DNA of 64,000 nucleotides from Acidobacteriota bacterium (lineage in GTDB: Bacteria; Acidobacteriota; Terriglobia; Bryobacterales; Bryobacteraceae), in assembly GCA_018268935.1 (NCBI GenBank), contig JAFDVS010000114.1:62001-126000 (forward strand), read 5' to 3'. The position numbers were made by a program, and so were the translations under genes. Below are positions 18,101 through 25,621 of the stretch, piece after piece. Position 1 is the first letter of the stretch; each line of letters starts with the position of its first letter. The notes beneath the pieces are model-generated. The model was given only the letters and a program-made list of their open reading frames with translations, ran no database searches and was not told where the DNA came from.

Positions 18101-18466
18101 TCGGAAGTCGTGAAACTCGGCGGTGTTGGCCGCGGCACTCCCTTCTACGATCCGCTCGCTTTCCGAGCCATTACCGATCCCCGTTATGGGTCCACCGGAC
18201 GCAACTTCCTCAATTCGCCAGGTACCATTAACACGGACCTGTCGCTGTTCCGGTCTTTCGCCATCAAGGAAAACGTTGCCTTCCAATTCCGCGCCGAAGC
18301 CTTCAACGCGACCAACACCCCGCACCTCAATGCCCCCGGCACTAACGTCAGCAACATGCAGTTGAACCCTGACCAGACCATTCGCAATCTCGGTGGCTTC
18401 ATGGAAATCACCAGCGCCCGCGCCGACGAACGGATCTTCCGCTTCGCCCTCCGCCTCCAATTCTGA
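15158..18466 (+). CDS. TonB-dependent receptor with N-terminal carboxypeptidase-regulatory domain
   Basis: A 1102-residue outer-membrane protein. After the signal peptide, residues about 25-110 form a CarboxypepD_reg beta-sandwich (SIVGSVQDPSGAMVVGADITI, TYDLKVTSQGF). A plug-like region follows (about 115-250, with NINGVNRNSNITRLDGA), then a long beta-barrel ending in the typical aromatic C terminus (FALRLQF). This is the Oar/SusC-like receptor type that is highly expanded in Solibacter-group acidobacteria. The ligand is unknown. The ATG at 15158 has CAGGAG seven bases upstream and is preferred over a TTG at 15152. A terminator hairpin follows. It probably shares an operon with the six-hairpin protein upstream. 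Confidence 0.92.
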   Translation: MFKVVLQSFLVAALLSLAPAANAQVLYGSIVGSVQDPSGAMVVGADITITSKDTGVVRETKSNEAGLYSFANVQAGTYDLKVTSQGFRTVTRTGVIAAINEVTRVELRLEVGATSEQVTVQAAASVLQTDKADVHVELTSKEVMDMPLGTYRNYQALINLVPGATPGVEQNSIQGAPARALSTNINGVNRNSNITRLDGAVNLYLWLPHHTAYVAPQETVETVNVATNNFDAEQGMAGGAAVTVVTKSGTNEFHGSLFGYHTNNKLKAKNLFFVGNKPRSSRNMDGGTLGGPIVKNKLFFFGGWEGMWERTEASNFYTVGTPEVRAGNFSNTNTSIFDPLTGDATGRGRTPFANATIPLARQSSISRKMQDLVPQPNLSGNTNNLFAAGTQKFDRINYDAKVNWNRTDRHALFGKYSAMTANPNCAFALGAAGGPALCSGSAPGTATTLTQIATIGHTYALSSGMVLDGTIGWTRMRQDGKNPDFGTNFGLETLGIPGTNGSDPRQSGMPAFNISGYTQLGNGDNPRPNTYRDQSFTASNNIGITRSKHEFRFGSDIVRHQLNHWQPELNNPRGAFTFSGAESANNGGTAPNQFNGYASFLLGGPSTIGKSLQYLTMSGREWQFGFYARDRWQVNQRLTLSLGLRYEFYPLMTRADRGLERWDPATNLVLIGRRGGNPDNVGINVSKKLFAPRIGFAYRASDATVIRSGYGITYSPLPFSRPLRGPYPATISQTFVSANSFIPYNTLAQGIPFFTGPDIDKGSFELPPTVDNRTPWGGDLKRGYVQSWNFIIERRLPGEFVGTVGYVGTNTVHQLADLDINAAAVGAGNNGRPLFAKFRRTASTTMWGGYLGANYHAFQTSINRRFKNGFVMRGAYTWSKAINETDEDGWAGVSWNHPEVFYRNRARAGYDRTHILQMGWVYNLPFGAGQKYATNGIAKHILGGWQTNGTFSAFTGGPFGVGAAGASLNAPGNSQTADQVKSEVVKLGGVGRGTPFYDPLAFRAITDPRYGSTGRNFLNSPGTINTDLSLFRSFAIKENVAFQFRAEAFNATNTPHLNAPGTNVSNMQLNPDQTIRNLGGFMEITSARADERIFRFALRLQF

Positions 18467-18474
18467 TAAGGCGA

Positions 18475-18507
18475 GTGGCCTGTCTTTCAACAAGGCGGGC
18501 CACCCCT
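18475..18507 (+). terminator. Terminator after TonB-dependent receptor
   Basis: A 12-base stem (GTGGCCTGTCTT with AAGGCGGGCCAC, two G-U pairs) and a 5-base loop is followed by CCCCTTTT. It begins eight bases beyond the receptor stop codon. The strand composition of the window changes at about this point. Confidence 0.75.
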
Positions 18508-18570
18508 TTTCTCTTTCAAAGCGAGCCCGCGCTGAGGTCTTGTACACCAGTACCGCGCTATGATCTACCA

Positions 18571-20958
18571 ATGCAGGATTTCGAGAAGCTCGGCATCTTC
18601 TACCTAGGTAAGCAGTACGATCTGGCCGCCAAGGCACGGAGTGAAAACCTCCTTCTTTATGAATCTCGTGATTTGGTAACCCACGCGGTGTGCGTGGGCA
18701 TGACCGGTAGCGGCAAGACCGGGCTGTGTCTGAGCCTTCTGGAAGAAGCTGCGATGGATGGCATCCCGGCCTTGATCATCGATCCAAAAGGTGACCTGGG
18801 AAACCTGTTGCTGACGTTTCCCTCACTGGCGCCCCGAGATTTCCGGCCCTGGGTGAACGAGGATGACGCGAGGCGGAAGGGCACGGACGTGGATACCTTC
18901 GCCGCGCAACAGGCGGAGTTGTGGAAAAATGGGCTGGCGCAATGGGGCCAGGACGGGGCCCGCATCAACGCCATGCGGGCCAATTGCGATCTGACGATCT
19001 ATACTCCCGGCAGCGACGCAGGTGTGCCCGTTTCGGTGTTGCGGTCCTTCGATGCGCCCCCGGACACAGTGATCGACGATCGGGAATTGTTTCGGGATCG
19101 CATCAGCGCCACGGCGACAGCGATTCTCGGCCTGGTAGGGATTGACGCCGATCCCATCCAGAGCAGGGAACATATCCTGCTCTCGAACCTCTTCGATGCA
19201 GCTTGGAGGAACGGGCAATCGCTGGATCTGCCGGCCTTGATCCACCAGGTGCAGACGCCGCCGATGAGCAAGATCGGTGTGCTCGATCTGGAAGCCTTCT
19301 ATCCGGCCAAGGACCGCTTTCAACTGGCCATGGCGATGAACAATCTGCTGGCCTCGCCAGGCTTCGAAGCGTGGCTGAACGGTGATCCGCTGGATATTCA
19401 ATCCTTGCTGTACACGCCGCAGGGCAAGCCGCGGATGTCAATCTTCTCCATAGCCCATTTGAATGATTCCGAGCGCATGTTCTTTGTGGCACTGCTGCTG
19501 AATCAAACCTTGAGCTGGATGCGGCAACAGTCCGGGACCACCAGTCTGCGGGCGCTGCTCTACATGGATGAGATATTCGGGTATTTTCCGCCGATTGGCG
19601 AACCCCCTTCGAAGCGCCCTCTGCTGACGTTGTTGAAGCAGGCTCGTGCCTTCGGGCTGGGAATCGTGCTGGCGACCCAGAACCCCGTGGATCTCGATTA
19701 CAAAGGCTTGGCGAATACGGGGACCTGGTTCATTGGCCGCCTGCAAACGGAACGGGATAAGAACCGTGTATTGGACGGACTCGAAGGCGCGGCGGCAACG
19801 GCGGGAGGCGCCTCTTTCGACCGGCAGCAGATGGACCAGATGCTGTCGGCGCTGGGCAATCGTGTTTTTCTCTTGAACAACGTGCATCGTGGCACGCCTC
19901 AGGTGTTCGAAACGCGCTGGGCCATGTCCTATCTGCGCGGCCCGCTGACGCGGAGCCAGATCAAGACCCTGATGGCGGATCACAAAATGGCTCTCGCCGC
20001 GGCTCAACCCGCCGCGGCGCAGGGTTCGAAGCCGGTGGGCGGAGACTCGGCCAAAACGGCGCGGCCGGTGCTGCCTCCCGATGTGCCGCAGTTCTTCCTC
20101 CCAGCGCGGGCGGCCGAGGGCGTCAGCTACAAGCCCATGCTCTATTGCGCGGCCGAAGTGAAGTTCCTGGATGCCAGGAAAGGCGTGGACCTGACGAAGA
20201 AAATCAATGTGCTGGCGCCGATTACCACCGACGCTACCCCGGTGAGCTGGGAAGATGCCGAGGAGACGGAAAGCGAAACGAACGAATTGGAGAAAGCCCC
20301 GGTAGAGGGTGCCGCCTTTGCGGAACTTCCTCCGGCCGCGGGGAAGGCGAAGAGCTATCCCACATGGCAGAAGGATTTCCTCAACTGGATTTTTGCCAAT
20401 CAGAAGATTGATTTGTTCCAGAGCCCCTCTTCGGGTGAGTTGTCGCAGCCGGAGGAGAGCGAGCGTGATTTTCGTGTGCGATTGCAGACCGTTGCTCGCG
20501 AACGGCGCGACGCCGAAGTCGAAGCGATCCGCCAGAAGTATGGGCCGAAGCTCGCTGCGATTGAAGAGAAGATCCGGCGGGCGGAAAATGCTCTGGAGAA
20601 GGAACAGCAGCAGAAGCAATCGGCCACCATTGAAAACGCGATTTCGATTGGGACGAGCCTGATCGGGGCCCTGTTTGGGTCGCGCAAGGTCTCCACCAGT
20701 ATTGGCAAAGCGGCCACGGCCGCTCGCGGTGTGGGGCGGATCCGCAAAGAGTCGCAGGATGTGGGCTTTGCCACCGAGAATCTCGAGACCCTGCGCCAGC
20801 AGTATGCCGATCTCGAGGCTACGGTGAAGGAGGAGACCGATACGCTGGCAGCCGCGGTCAATCCGGCAACCGAAAAATTCGAAGTGGTCTCCATCCGCCC
20901 CAAGAAGACCAATATCGTGGCGCGGCTCTGCGCCTTGACTTGGGTTCCGGAGGAATAG
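18571..20958 (+). CDS. HerA-type (DUF87/DUF853-like) ATPase, function unknown
   Basis: A 795-residue P-loop ATPase of the HerA/FtsK superfamily. The Walker A motif is GMTGSGKTG at about residues 43-51 and the Walker B acid is in LLYMDEIFGYFPP at about 335-345. A sensor-like LATQNPVDLDYKGL and an arginine-finger region (FIGRLQTERDKNR) follow. Residues about 620-690 are a charged coiled coil, then a short glycine/alanine segment (IGTSLIGALFGSRK). Known relatives act in DNA translocation or as stand-alone membrane-associated ATPases; no nuclease or NurA partner is adjacent here. The ATG at 18571 is chosen because the longer frame from 18475 runs through the preceding terminator hairpin. Confidence 0.75.
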   Translation: MQDFEKLGIFYLGKQYDLAAKARSENLLLYESRDLVTHAVCVGMTGSGKTGLCLSLLEEAAMDGIPALIIDPKGDLGNLLLTFPSLAPRDFRPWVNEDDARRKGTDVDTFAAQQAELWKNGLAQWGQDGARINAMRANCDLTIYTPGSDAGVPVSVLRSFDAPPDTVIDDRELFRDRISATATAILGLVGIDADPIQSREHILLSNLFDAAWRNGQSLDLPALIHQVQTPPMSKIGVLDLEAFYPAKDRFQLAMAMNNLLASPGFEAWLNGDPLDIQSLLYTPQGKPRMSIFSIAHLNDSERMFFVALLLNQTLSWMRQQSGTTSLRALLYMDEIFGYFPPIGEPPSKRPLLTLLKQARAFGLGIVLATQNPVDLDYKGLANTGTWFIGRLQTERDKNRVLDGLEGAAATAGGASFDRQQMDQMLSALGNRVFLLNNVHRGTPQVFETRWAMSYLRGPLTRSQIKTLMADHKMALAAAQPAAAQGSKPVGGDSAKTARPVLPPDVPQFFLPARAAEGVSYKPMLYCAAEVKFLDARKGVDLTKKINVLAPITTDATPVSWEDAEETESETNELEKAPVEGAAFAELPPAAGKAKSYPTWQKDFLNWIFANQKIDLFQSPSSGELSQPEESERDFRVRLQTVARERRDAEVEAIRQKYGPKLAAIEEKIRRAENALEKEQQQKQSATIENAISIGTSLIGALFGSRKVSTSIGKAATAARGVGRIRKESQDVGFATENLETLRQQYADLEATVKEETDTLAAAVNPATEKFEVVSIRPKKTNIVARLCALTWVPEE

Positions 20959-20959
20959 G

Positions 20960-22066
20960 TCAGACGCCTCTCGCTGCCACTACTGTCCAGTCGTCGCGGC
21001 CGATAGCGTGGGCAAAGCTGTTGAGCGAATCCCCTACCGCGGAGACCATCTCCTCGACGGAGCCACGGGCGCAGGCGCGTACCGTTTCGGCTAGCCTGTC
21101 GTCTCCGTACAGGTCCCCGAATTCGTTCTGGGCTTCCACAACGCCGTCGCTGAACAGGATGAGCCAGTCCCCGGGGTGAAGACGGACTTCCGCGCAGCGG
21201 GGCTTGATGTGCTTGAAGGCCCCCAGAACGGTGGAGGTGGGATCGAGACGCTCAAGGTCACCGTTGGCGCGGAAGAGCAGCGGAGGGTTGTGTCCGCAGT
21301 TGGCAAACCGCAGCATGCGCGTATCGTCATCATAGTCGCCGATAAAGGCGGTGGCAAAGTGCTCAGGTGCGGTGCTTTGGAAGAATAGTTGGTTCACCTG
21401 CGCCAGCAGCGTGGTCCAATCCGACGGCGCGCTTTGGCAAAGGGAGCGCAGCGTGGCCTGGAGGTTGGCCATCAGTAGCGCCGCCGCCATGCCCTTGCCA
21501 CAAACGTCGGCCAGTACCAGCCCAAGGCGGCTCGGACCGAGGGACAGGAAATCGTAGTAATCGCCTCCCACCGCACCAGCTTCTACACATAGCCCCTTGT
21601 AGGAGATGGTGCGAAAGACAGGAAGAGACTGCGGGAAAAGCTGACTTTGCACCTGCCGGGCTATGGTGAGATCGTCCTTCTTGCCGCTAACCGGGACGCG
21701 TTGGATGTTCTTACGGAGCGTCGAGACCAGGCCGGCGTTATCCCATGGCTTGGTGACGAAGTCGACGGCCCCCCGCCGCATGGCTTCCACAGCAAGATCG
21801 ATACTCGACCATGCGGTCATCACAACCGCTGGCGGGGCGCCAGGCAGTTGTTTGAGGTGTGTCAGAAGGTCCAGTCCCTCAACCCCTGACGTCGTGTCGC
21901 GGGTATAGTTCAGATCCATCAGAATCAGATCGTAGGGATCCCGGGCTGCAGCCCGAAGTACCTCTGCGGGGCTTGAAACGGCCTCTGATTGGATGCCTTC
22001 GCCCTTCAGCAGCAGCCGGAGGGCCATCAGGACATCGGGTTGATCGTCGGCAACCAGCACCTTCAT
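20960..22066 (-). CDS. Response regulator with PP2C (SpoIIE/RsbU-type) phosphatase output
   Basis: A 368-residue two-domain signalling protein. The N-terminal receiver (residues 1-125) has the acidic pair near residues 7-8 (VADDQPD), the phospho-acceptor in LILMDLNY, MTAW and the conserved lysine in VTKPWD. After a linker comes a PP2C-like SpoIIE domain (about 140-368) with metal-binding GGDYYDF, LADVCGKGMAAAL, NCGHNPPLLF and FSDGVVEAQN. Such proteins control partner-switching cascades by dephosphorylating anti-sigma-factor antagonists. No kinase, antagonist or sigma factor is adjacent, so the pathway is not visible. It is convergent with the HerA-type ATPase gene, one base separating the two. 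Confidence 0.9.
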   Translation of the reverse strand: MKVLVADDQPDVLMALRLLLKGEGIQSEAVSSPAEVLRAAARDPYDLILMDLNYTRDTTSGVEGLDLLTHLKQLPGAPPAVVMTAWSSIDLAVEAMRRGAVDFVTKPWDNAGLVSTLRKNIQRVPVSGKKDDLTIARQVQSQLFPQSLPVFRTISYKGLCVEAGAVGGDYYDFLSLGPSRLGLVLADVCGKGMAAALLMANLQATLRSLCQSAPSDWTTLLAQVNQLFFQSTAPEHFATAFIGDYDDDTRMLRFANCGHNPPLLFRANGDLERLDPTSTVLGAFKHIKPRCAEVRLHPGDWLILFSDGVVEAQNEFGDLYGDDRLAETVRACARGSVEEMVSAVGDSLNSFAHAIGRDDWTVVAARGV

Positions 22067-22237
22067 CCACTTCTTAAGGGCAATCGCCTAGCCAACCCTA
22101 GCCCCATCTGTATGAGTAAGTTACGGGCCGCAAGGCGGGTCCTGCACGTCCGCAACCGCGAATCTCCATCCCAAAAACGGACGCCTCGTGTGACAACTTT
22201 TTGCAAACCTCGCTGAATCCCCCCATTCTGGCCCAGC

Positions 22238-22243
22238 TATACT
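22238..22243 (+). promoter_or_regulatory. Candidate -10 element for the ccm operon
   Basis: TATACT lies 18 bases before the ccmE ATG in the 195-base gap between the divergent phosphatase and ccm genes. No good -35 hexamer sits 16-18 bases upstream, so an activator or an alternative sigma factor may be needed. The rest of the gap (22067-22237) shows no other clear element. Confidence 0.3.
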
Positions 22244-22261
22244 GTTGTCAGGTACTTGGAC

Positions 22262-22696
22262 ATGAACACTTACTTGAAGTTCGGGGTGCTGATGGCCGTG
22301 ATCGTGGGCACGTTGATGTGGCTCGCCGTGGGCGGGGTCAATGAGACGAAGACCTATTACAAAACGGTCTCGGAACTGGAAACAATGCACAGCGAAGCGA
22401 AAGCCAAGCGGCTGCGAGTGGCCGGCGACGTACAGCCGGGCTCGATTGTCCGCAAGGGCAAGGAAGTGGAATTCGTGTTGACCCAGGAATCGAAGACGTT
22501 GAAGGTGGTTTACTCCGGCTCCGATCCGCTGCCCGACACGTTCCGCGATCGCGCGCAGGCTGTGGCTGATGGGAAGTTGGGGCATGACGGAGTTTTCCAT
22601 GCGACTCGCATCCAGGCGAAATGCGCTTCGAAGTACGAAGCCAAGCCCGGCCAGCCGCAGAATGCTCCGGTGTACCAGGACAAGCGCACCTCTTAG
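22262..22696 (+). CDS. ccmE: Cytochrome c maturation haem chaperone CcmE, Cys-type variant
   Basis: CcmE receives haem from CcmABCD and passes it to the CcmF/H ligase in the periplasm. The 144-residue protein has an N-terminal membrane anchor (about 8-24) and an OB-fold beta domain with RVAGDVQPGSI and LPDTF. Where canonical CcmE has KHxxKY with the covalent haem-binding His, this protein reads AKCASKYEAK, with Cys121 and Tyr125, the CxxxY form known from Desulfovibrio and archaeal systems. The ATG at 22262 is used; a TTG two codons upstream is also in frame. It is first in a nine-gene ccm operon. Confidence 0.88.
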   Translation: MNTYLKFGVLMAVIVGTLMWLAVGGVNETKTYYKTVSELETMHSEAKAKRLRVAGDVQPGSIVRKGKEVEFVLTQESKTLKVVYSGSDPLPDTFRDRAQAVADGKLGHDGVFHATRIQAKCASKYEAKPGQPQNAPVYQDKRTS

Positions 22697-22739
22697 GACG
22701 GGCCTGATCCTCAGACTGCAATCGAAATAAGGAGACCTC

Positions 22740-24755
22740 ATGGAGAATCTAGGGGCACTTGCGATCCTCCTCGCTCTTTGTCTGTCCGCTTATGCCGTGG
22801 TGGCGAGCGTGGTTGGCAAACTGCGGAATAAGCCGCTGTTAGTGCTCAGCGGTGAACGGGCAGTTTATGCCATCTGGCTCTTGTTGACCACTGCTTCCGG
22901 GTTGTTACTGTACGGATTGCTTTCTGGCGATTTCCGATTGGCCTACGTAGCCCGTCACAGCAACCGGGCGATGCCGGTCCTCTATAAAATCGCCGCATGG
23001 TGGGGCGGTATGGAAGGCTCGCTGCTGCTGTGGGGGTGGATTCTCTCCACCTATAGCGCGGTGGTCGTCTGGACGAACCGCCGCAAATTCCGCGACATGA
23101 TGCCGTATACCACGGCAATCCTGATGGTGGTGCAGTGCTTCTTCCTGCTCCTCATCTCCTTCCCCGAAAATCCGTTCGAAGTGCTCGCCGTGGGCAAAGG
23201 AATTACCGAGGTGCCGGATGGCAACGGCCTGAATCCGCTGCTGCAGTACTGGACGATGGCCATCCATCCCCCCATGCTGTATCTCGGCTACGTCGGCTTC
23301 GTGGTGCCGTTCGCATTCGCCATGGGCTCGCTGATTACGCGCCAGCCGGGCGATGCCTGGATCCACACAACGCGGCGCTGGACGCTCTTCACCTGGATGT
23401 GCCAGTCGACCGGTATCCTCCTCGGCGCCGGTTGGGCGTACGCGGTGCTCGGTTGGGGCGGCTACTGGGGATGGGACCCGGTGGAAAACGCCTCTCTGTT
23501 GCCCTGGATTACGGCAACCGCATTTCTGCACTCGGTGATGATGCAGGAAAAGAAGGGCATGATGAAGGTGTGGAACATGGTGCTGATCGCGGCCACGTTC
23601 TTCCTTTGCATCTTTGGCACCTTCCTGACGCGCAGCGGAATCGTCGGTTCGGTACATGCGTTTGCCCAGTCCCCGATCGGTAAGTACTTTGTGGCCTTTC
23701 TGGCGGTGGGTATCGCCGCAACCGTGTATCTCATTCTGGACCGGCTGGACTACCTGAAGAGCGACGCCCATCTGGAGAGCGTGCTCTCGCGCGAGTCGAG
23801 CTTCCTCTTCAACAATCTCATTCTGCTGGCTTCGTGCTTTGCGGTCCTGTGGGGCACTATTTTCCCCGTGATCTCAGAGGCGGTAACAGGCGAAAAGATC
23901 AGCGTCGATGCCCCCTTCTATAACCGGGTCAACGTCCCCATCGGATTGTTCCTGTTGTTGCTGACAGGCGTAGGCCCGCTCATCGCTTGGCGCAGATCTT
24001 CCTGGGAATCGCTGAAACGGGCGTTCCGCTGGCCGACGATTGTCGGTGTCGCCGTGATGGTGGTCGCCGCCGCAATGGGCGCGCTGCACTTCTACGCACT
24101 GGTCAGCTTCGGGCTGTGCGCATTCGTCATGGCCACCATCGTTATGGAGTTCTGGAAGGGCGCACGCGCGATTGCCGCCAAGTCGCAGCAGAACCTCATT
24201 GCCGCGATGATTGAGTTGACGCACCGCAATACGCGCCGCTATGGCGGATATGTTGTTCATGTGGCCATGGTGTTTCTGTTTCTTGGTTTCACCGGTGCGG
24301 CGTTCAACAAAGACGCAACTCACGATGTGCGCGTCGGCGACAAGTTCACCATCGGCCGTTACGATCTGAAAATCAACGACCTGCTCGATGGCGACAACGA
24401 CAACTATTCGTGGCGCAAAGCGATCGTGGAGATCTCCGTAGGCGGCAGTGTGATCGGAACTCTGGAGCCGGAGCAGCGCGTCTACAAAGCCAGCCGGCAG
24501 CCTACTAGCGAAGTTGCGATCCGCCGCCGTTTGAACGAAGATCTGTATCTGAACTTTGCCGGTGTCACCAACGACGGGAAGAACCTGGCGATCATCCAGT
24601 CGTATGTGTTTCCGCTGGTGAGCTGGATCTGGGTTGGTTTCTACACCATGCTGATCGGCACAATCATCTGCCTCATTCCCGCGAAGGTGAAGATGCAGCA
24701 CATGAAAACCGAAACCGTGGGATACGTGAAGAAAAATGCCCCTGTACATCCGTAG
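22740..24755 (+). CDS. ccmF: Cytochrome c haem lyase subunit CcmF
   Basis: CcmF is the multi-pass membrane core of the System I haem ligase. The 671-residue protein shows about 14 hydrophobic segments and the tryptophan-rich WWD motif WGGYWGWDPVENASLLPW at about residues 239-256, plus the conserved histidine-containing regions (AIHPPMLYLGYVGF and LTHRNTRRYGGYVVHVAMV) expected for haem coordination. A large periplasmic domain lies near the C terminus (about 520-620). Length matches the family. A Shine-Dalgarno (AAGGAG) lies six bases before the ATG. It overlaps ccmH by 20 bases. Confidence 0.95.
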   Translation: MENLGALAILLALCLSAYAVVASVVGKLRNKPLLVLSGERAVYAIWLLLTTASGLLLYGLLSGDFRLAYVARHSNRAMPVLYKIAAWWGGMEGSLLLWGWILSTYSAVVVWTNRRKFRDMMPYTTAILMVVQCFFLLLISFPENPFEVLAVGKGITEVPDGNGLNPLLQYWTMAIHPPMLYLGYVGFVVPFAFAMGSLITRQPGDAWIHTTRRWTLFTWMCQSTGILLGAGWAYAVLGWGGYWGWDPVENASLLPWITATAFLHSVMMQEKKGMMKVWNMVLIAATFFLCIFGTFLTRSGIVGSVHAFAQSPIGKYFVAFLAVGIAATVYLILDRLDYLKSDAHLESVLSRESSFLFNNLILLASCFAVLWGTIFPVISEAVTGEKISVDAPFYNRVNVPIGLFLLLLTGVGPLIAWRRSSWESLKRAFRWPTIVGVAVMVVAAAMGALHFYALVSFGLCAFVMATIVMEFWKGARAIAAKSQQNLIAAMIELTHRNTRRYGGYVVHVAMVFLFLGFTGAAFNKDATHDVRVGDKFTIGRYDLKINDLLDGDNDNYSWRKAIVEISVGGSVIGTLEPEQRVYKASRQPTSEVAIRRRLNEDLYLNFAGVTNDGKNLAIIQSYVFPLVSWIWVGFYTMLIGTIICLIPAKVKMQHMKTETVGYVKKNAPVHP

Positions 24756-25206
24756 GCTTCTTCTGGTGCTCGTGGCCGGGCTGTGCCTGGCGCAGAGCTC
24801 ATCCGATATGCTGACGCCCGCTATCCGCCGCGTTGGCGACCGGCTGGCCTGCCTCTGCGGATCGTGTAAGAACACGGTGGCGACGTGTTCGATGCTGGGG
24901 TGCCACTATTCCTCGCCGGCCCGCGAACGCATCGCCAAGTTGCAGGCCGAAGGGAAGTCCGACGACGAAATCGTGGATGATTTCATTAAACGCGAAGGGA
25001 AGCGAGCACTGGCCGTACCCCCCGCGGAAGGCTTTCACTTGCTCAGTTGGGTCATGCCGTTCGTAGCCATCGGGCTCGGATTGGCTGCCATCTGGGCCTT
25101 CGTGAAGCGGAACAGCAAGCCGGCCGTGGCGCCTGCCGCTGTGGATGCTGCTGTTCTCAATCGTTATCAAGCCGAGATCGACAAAGATCTCGCCAAACTG
25201 GAATGA
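24736..25206 (+). CDS. ccmH: Cytochrome c maturation thiol oxidoreductase CcmH (CycL-type)
   Basis: CcmH keeps apocytochrome CxxCH cysteines reduced and helps present them to CcmF. The 156-residue protein has a signal/anchor (residues 5-20), the thiol site at Cys39/Cys41/Cys44 (CLCGSC) with further cysteines at 51 and 56, and one membrane helix at about 102-123. Canonical proteobacterial CcmH has a single LRCxxCQ. Here the extra cysteines give a C-x-C-x-x-C pattern, so the disulfide chemistry may be more elaborate. The start lies inside the 3' end of ccmF, implying translational coupling. Confidence 0.88.
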   Translation: MPLYIRRLLLVLVAGLCLAQSSSDMLTPAIRRVGDRLACLCGSCKNTVATCSMLGCHYSSPARERIAKLQAEGKSDDEIVDDFIKREGKRALAVPPAEGFHLLSWVMPFVAIGLGLAAIWAFVKRNSKPAVAPAAVDAAVLNRYQAEIDKDLAKLE

Positions 25207-25210
25207 TCGA

Positions 25211-25621
25211 ATGCTCTTAGCCGCTTGTGCTCTTATTGTCGCCGGCGCTGTATTTCTGACCTTTGGCGTCCGCGAAAAAGATCTGCCGCAACCCGATGCG
25301 GAATCTCCAGTCCAACACCTGGAGGAACGAAAAGGTCAAATCTACGAGAATCTCCGCGACCTCCAATTCGAATATCGCGTCGGCAAGCTGTCAGACGAGG
25401 ACTACCAAAAGACGAAAACGGAACTGCAGACCGAATTGGCCAAGGTGATGGCTCAGATTGACCAGATCCTGGGTGCCTCGCCTGCTACGGCGAAGGTGCA
25501 GCCTGCGGCGTCAGCTAGGCCGGAACCGGGAACGGTCTGCCCGCACTGCAGCGCGAAATTCGACAAGCCGCTGAAGTTTTGCGGCGAGTGCGGAAAGGCG
25601 ATGGTGGAGGGCGCGGCATGA
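25211..25621 (+). CDS. CcmI-like membrane protein with zinc ribbon
   Basis: This 136-residue protein has one N-terminal membrane helix (MLLAACALIVAGAVFLTFGV), a helical coiled-coil stretch (about 35-85, with LEERKGQIYENLRDLQFEYRVG-like heptads), a Pro/Ala linker and a C-terminal zinc ribbon (CPHC and CGEC, 14 residues apart). The helix-plus-coiled-coil layout resembles the N-terminal part of CcmI, which handles apocytochromes, but the TPR domain of CcmI is missing and replaced by the ribbon. The call rests on topology and position between ccmH and the next ccm gene. The start is the ATG at 25211, four bases past the ccmH stop. Confidence 0.6.
   Translation: MLLAACALIVAGAVFLTFGVREKDLPQPDAESPVQHLEERKGQIYENLRDLQFEYRVGKLSDEDYQKTKTELQTELAKVMAQIDQILGASPATAKVQPAASARPEPGTVCPHCSAKFDKPLKFCGECGKAMVEGAA

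Noticed and set aside
18440..18600. A replication origin at the skew switch
   Set aside because: No dnaA/dnaN genes, no DnaA-box cluster and no AT-rich unwinding element are visible. The skew change is kept as a finding, but an origin call is not supported.
17300..18637. Minus-strand open frame (445 codons) opposite the TonB receptor
   Set aside because: It runs opposite the conserved receptor barrel and across its terminator. Composition is that of a shadow frame.
19438..20619. Minus-strand frame (393 codons) opposite the HerA-type ATPase
   Set aside because: Overlaps Walker B and coiled-coil regions of a clear ATPase. Its Arg/Gln/His/Leu-rich composition is that of a shadow frame.
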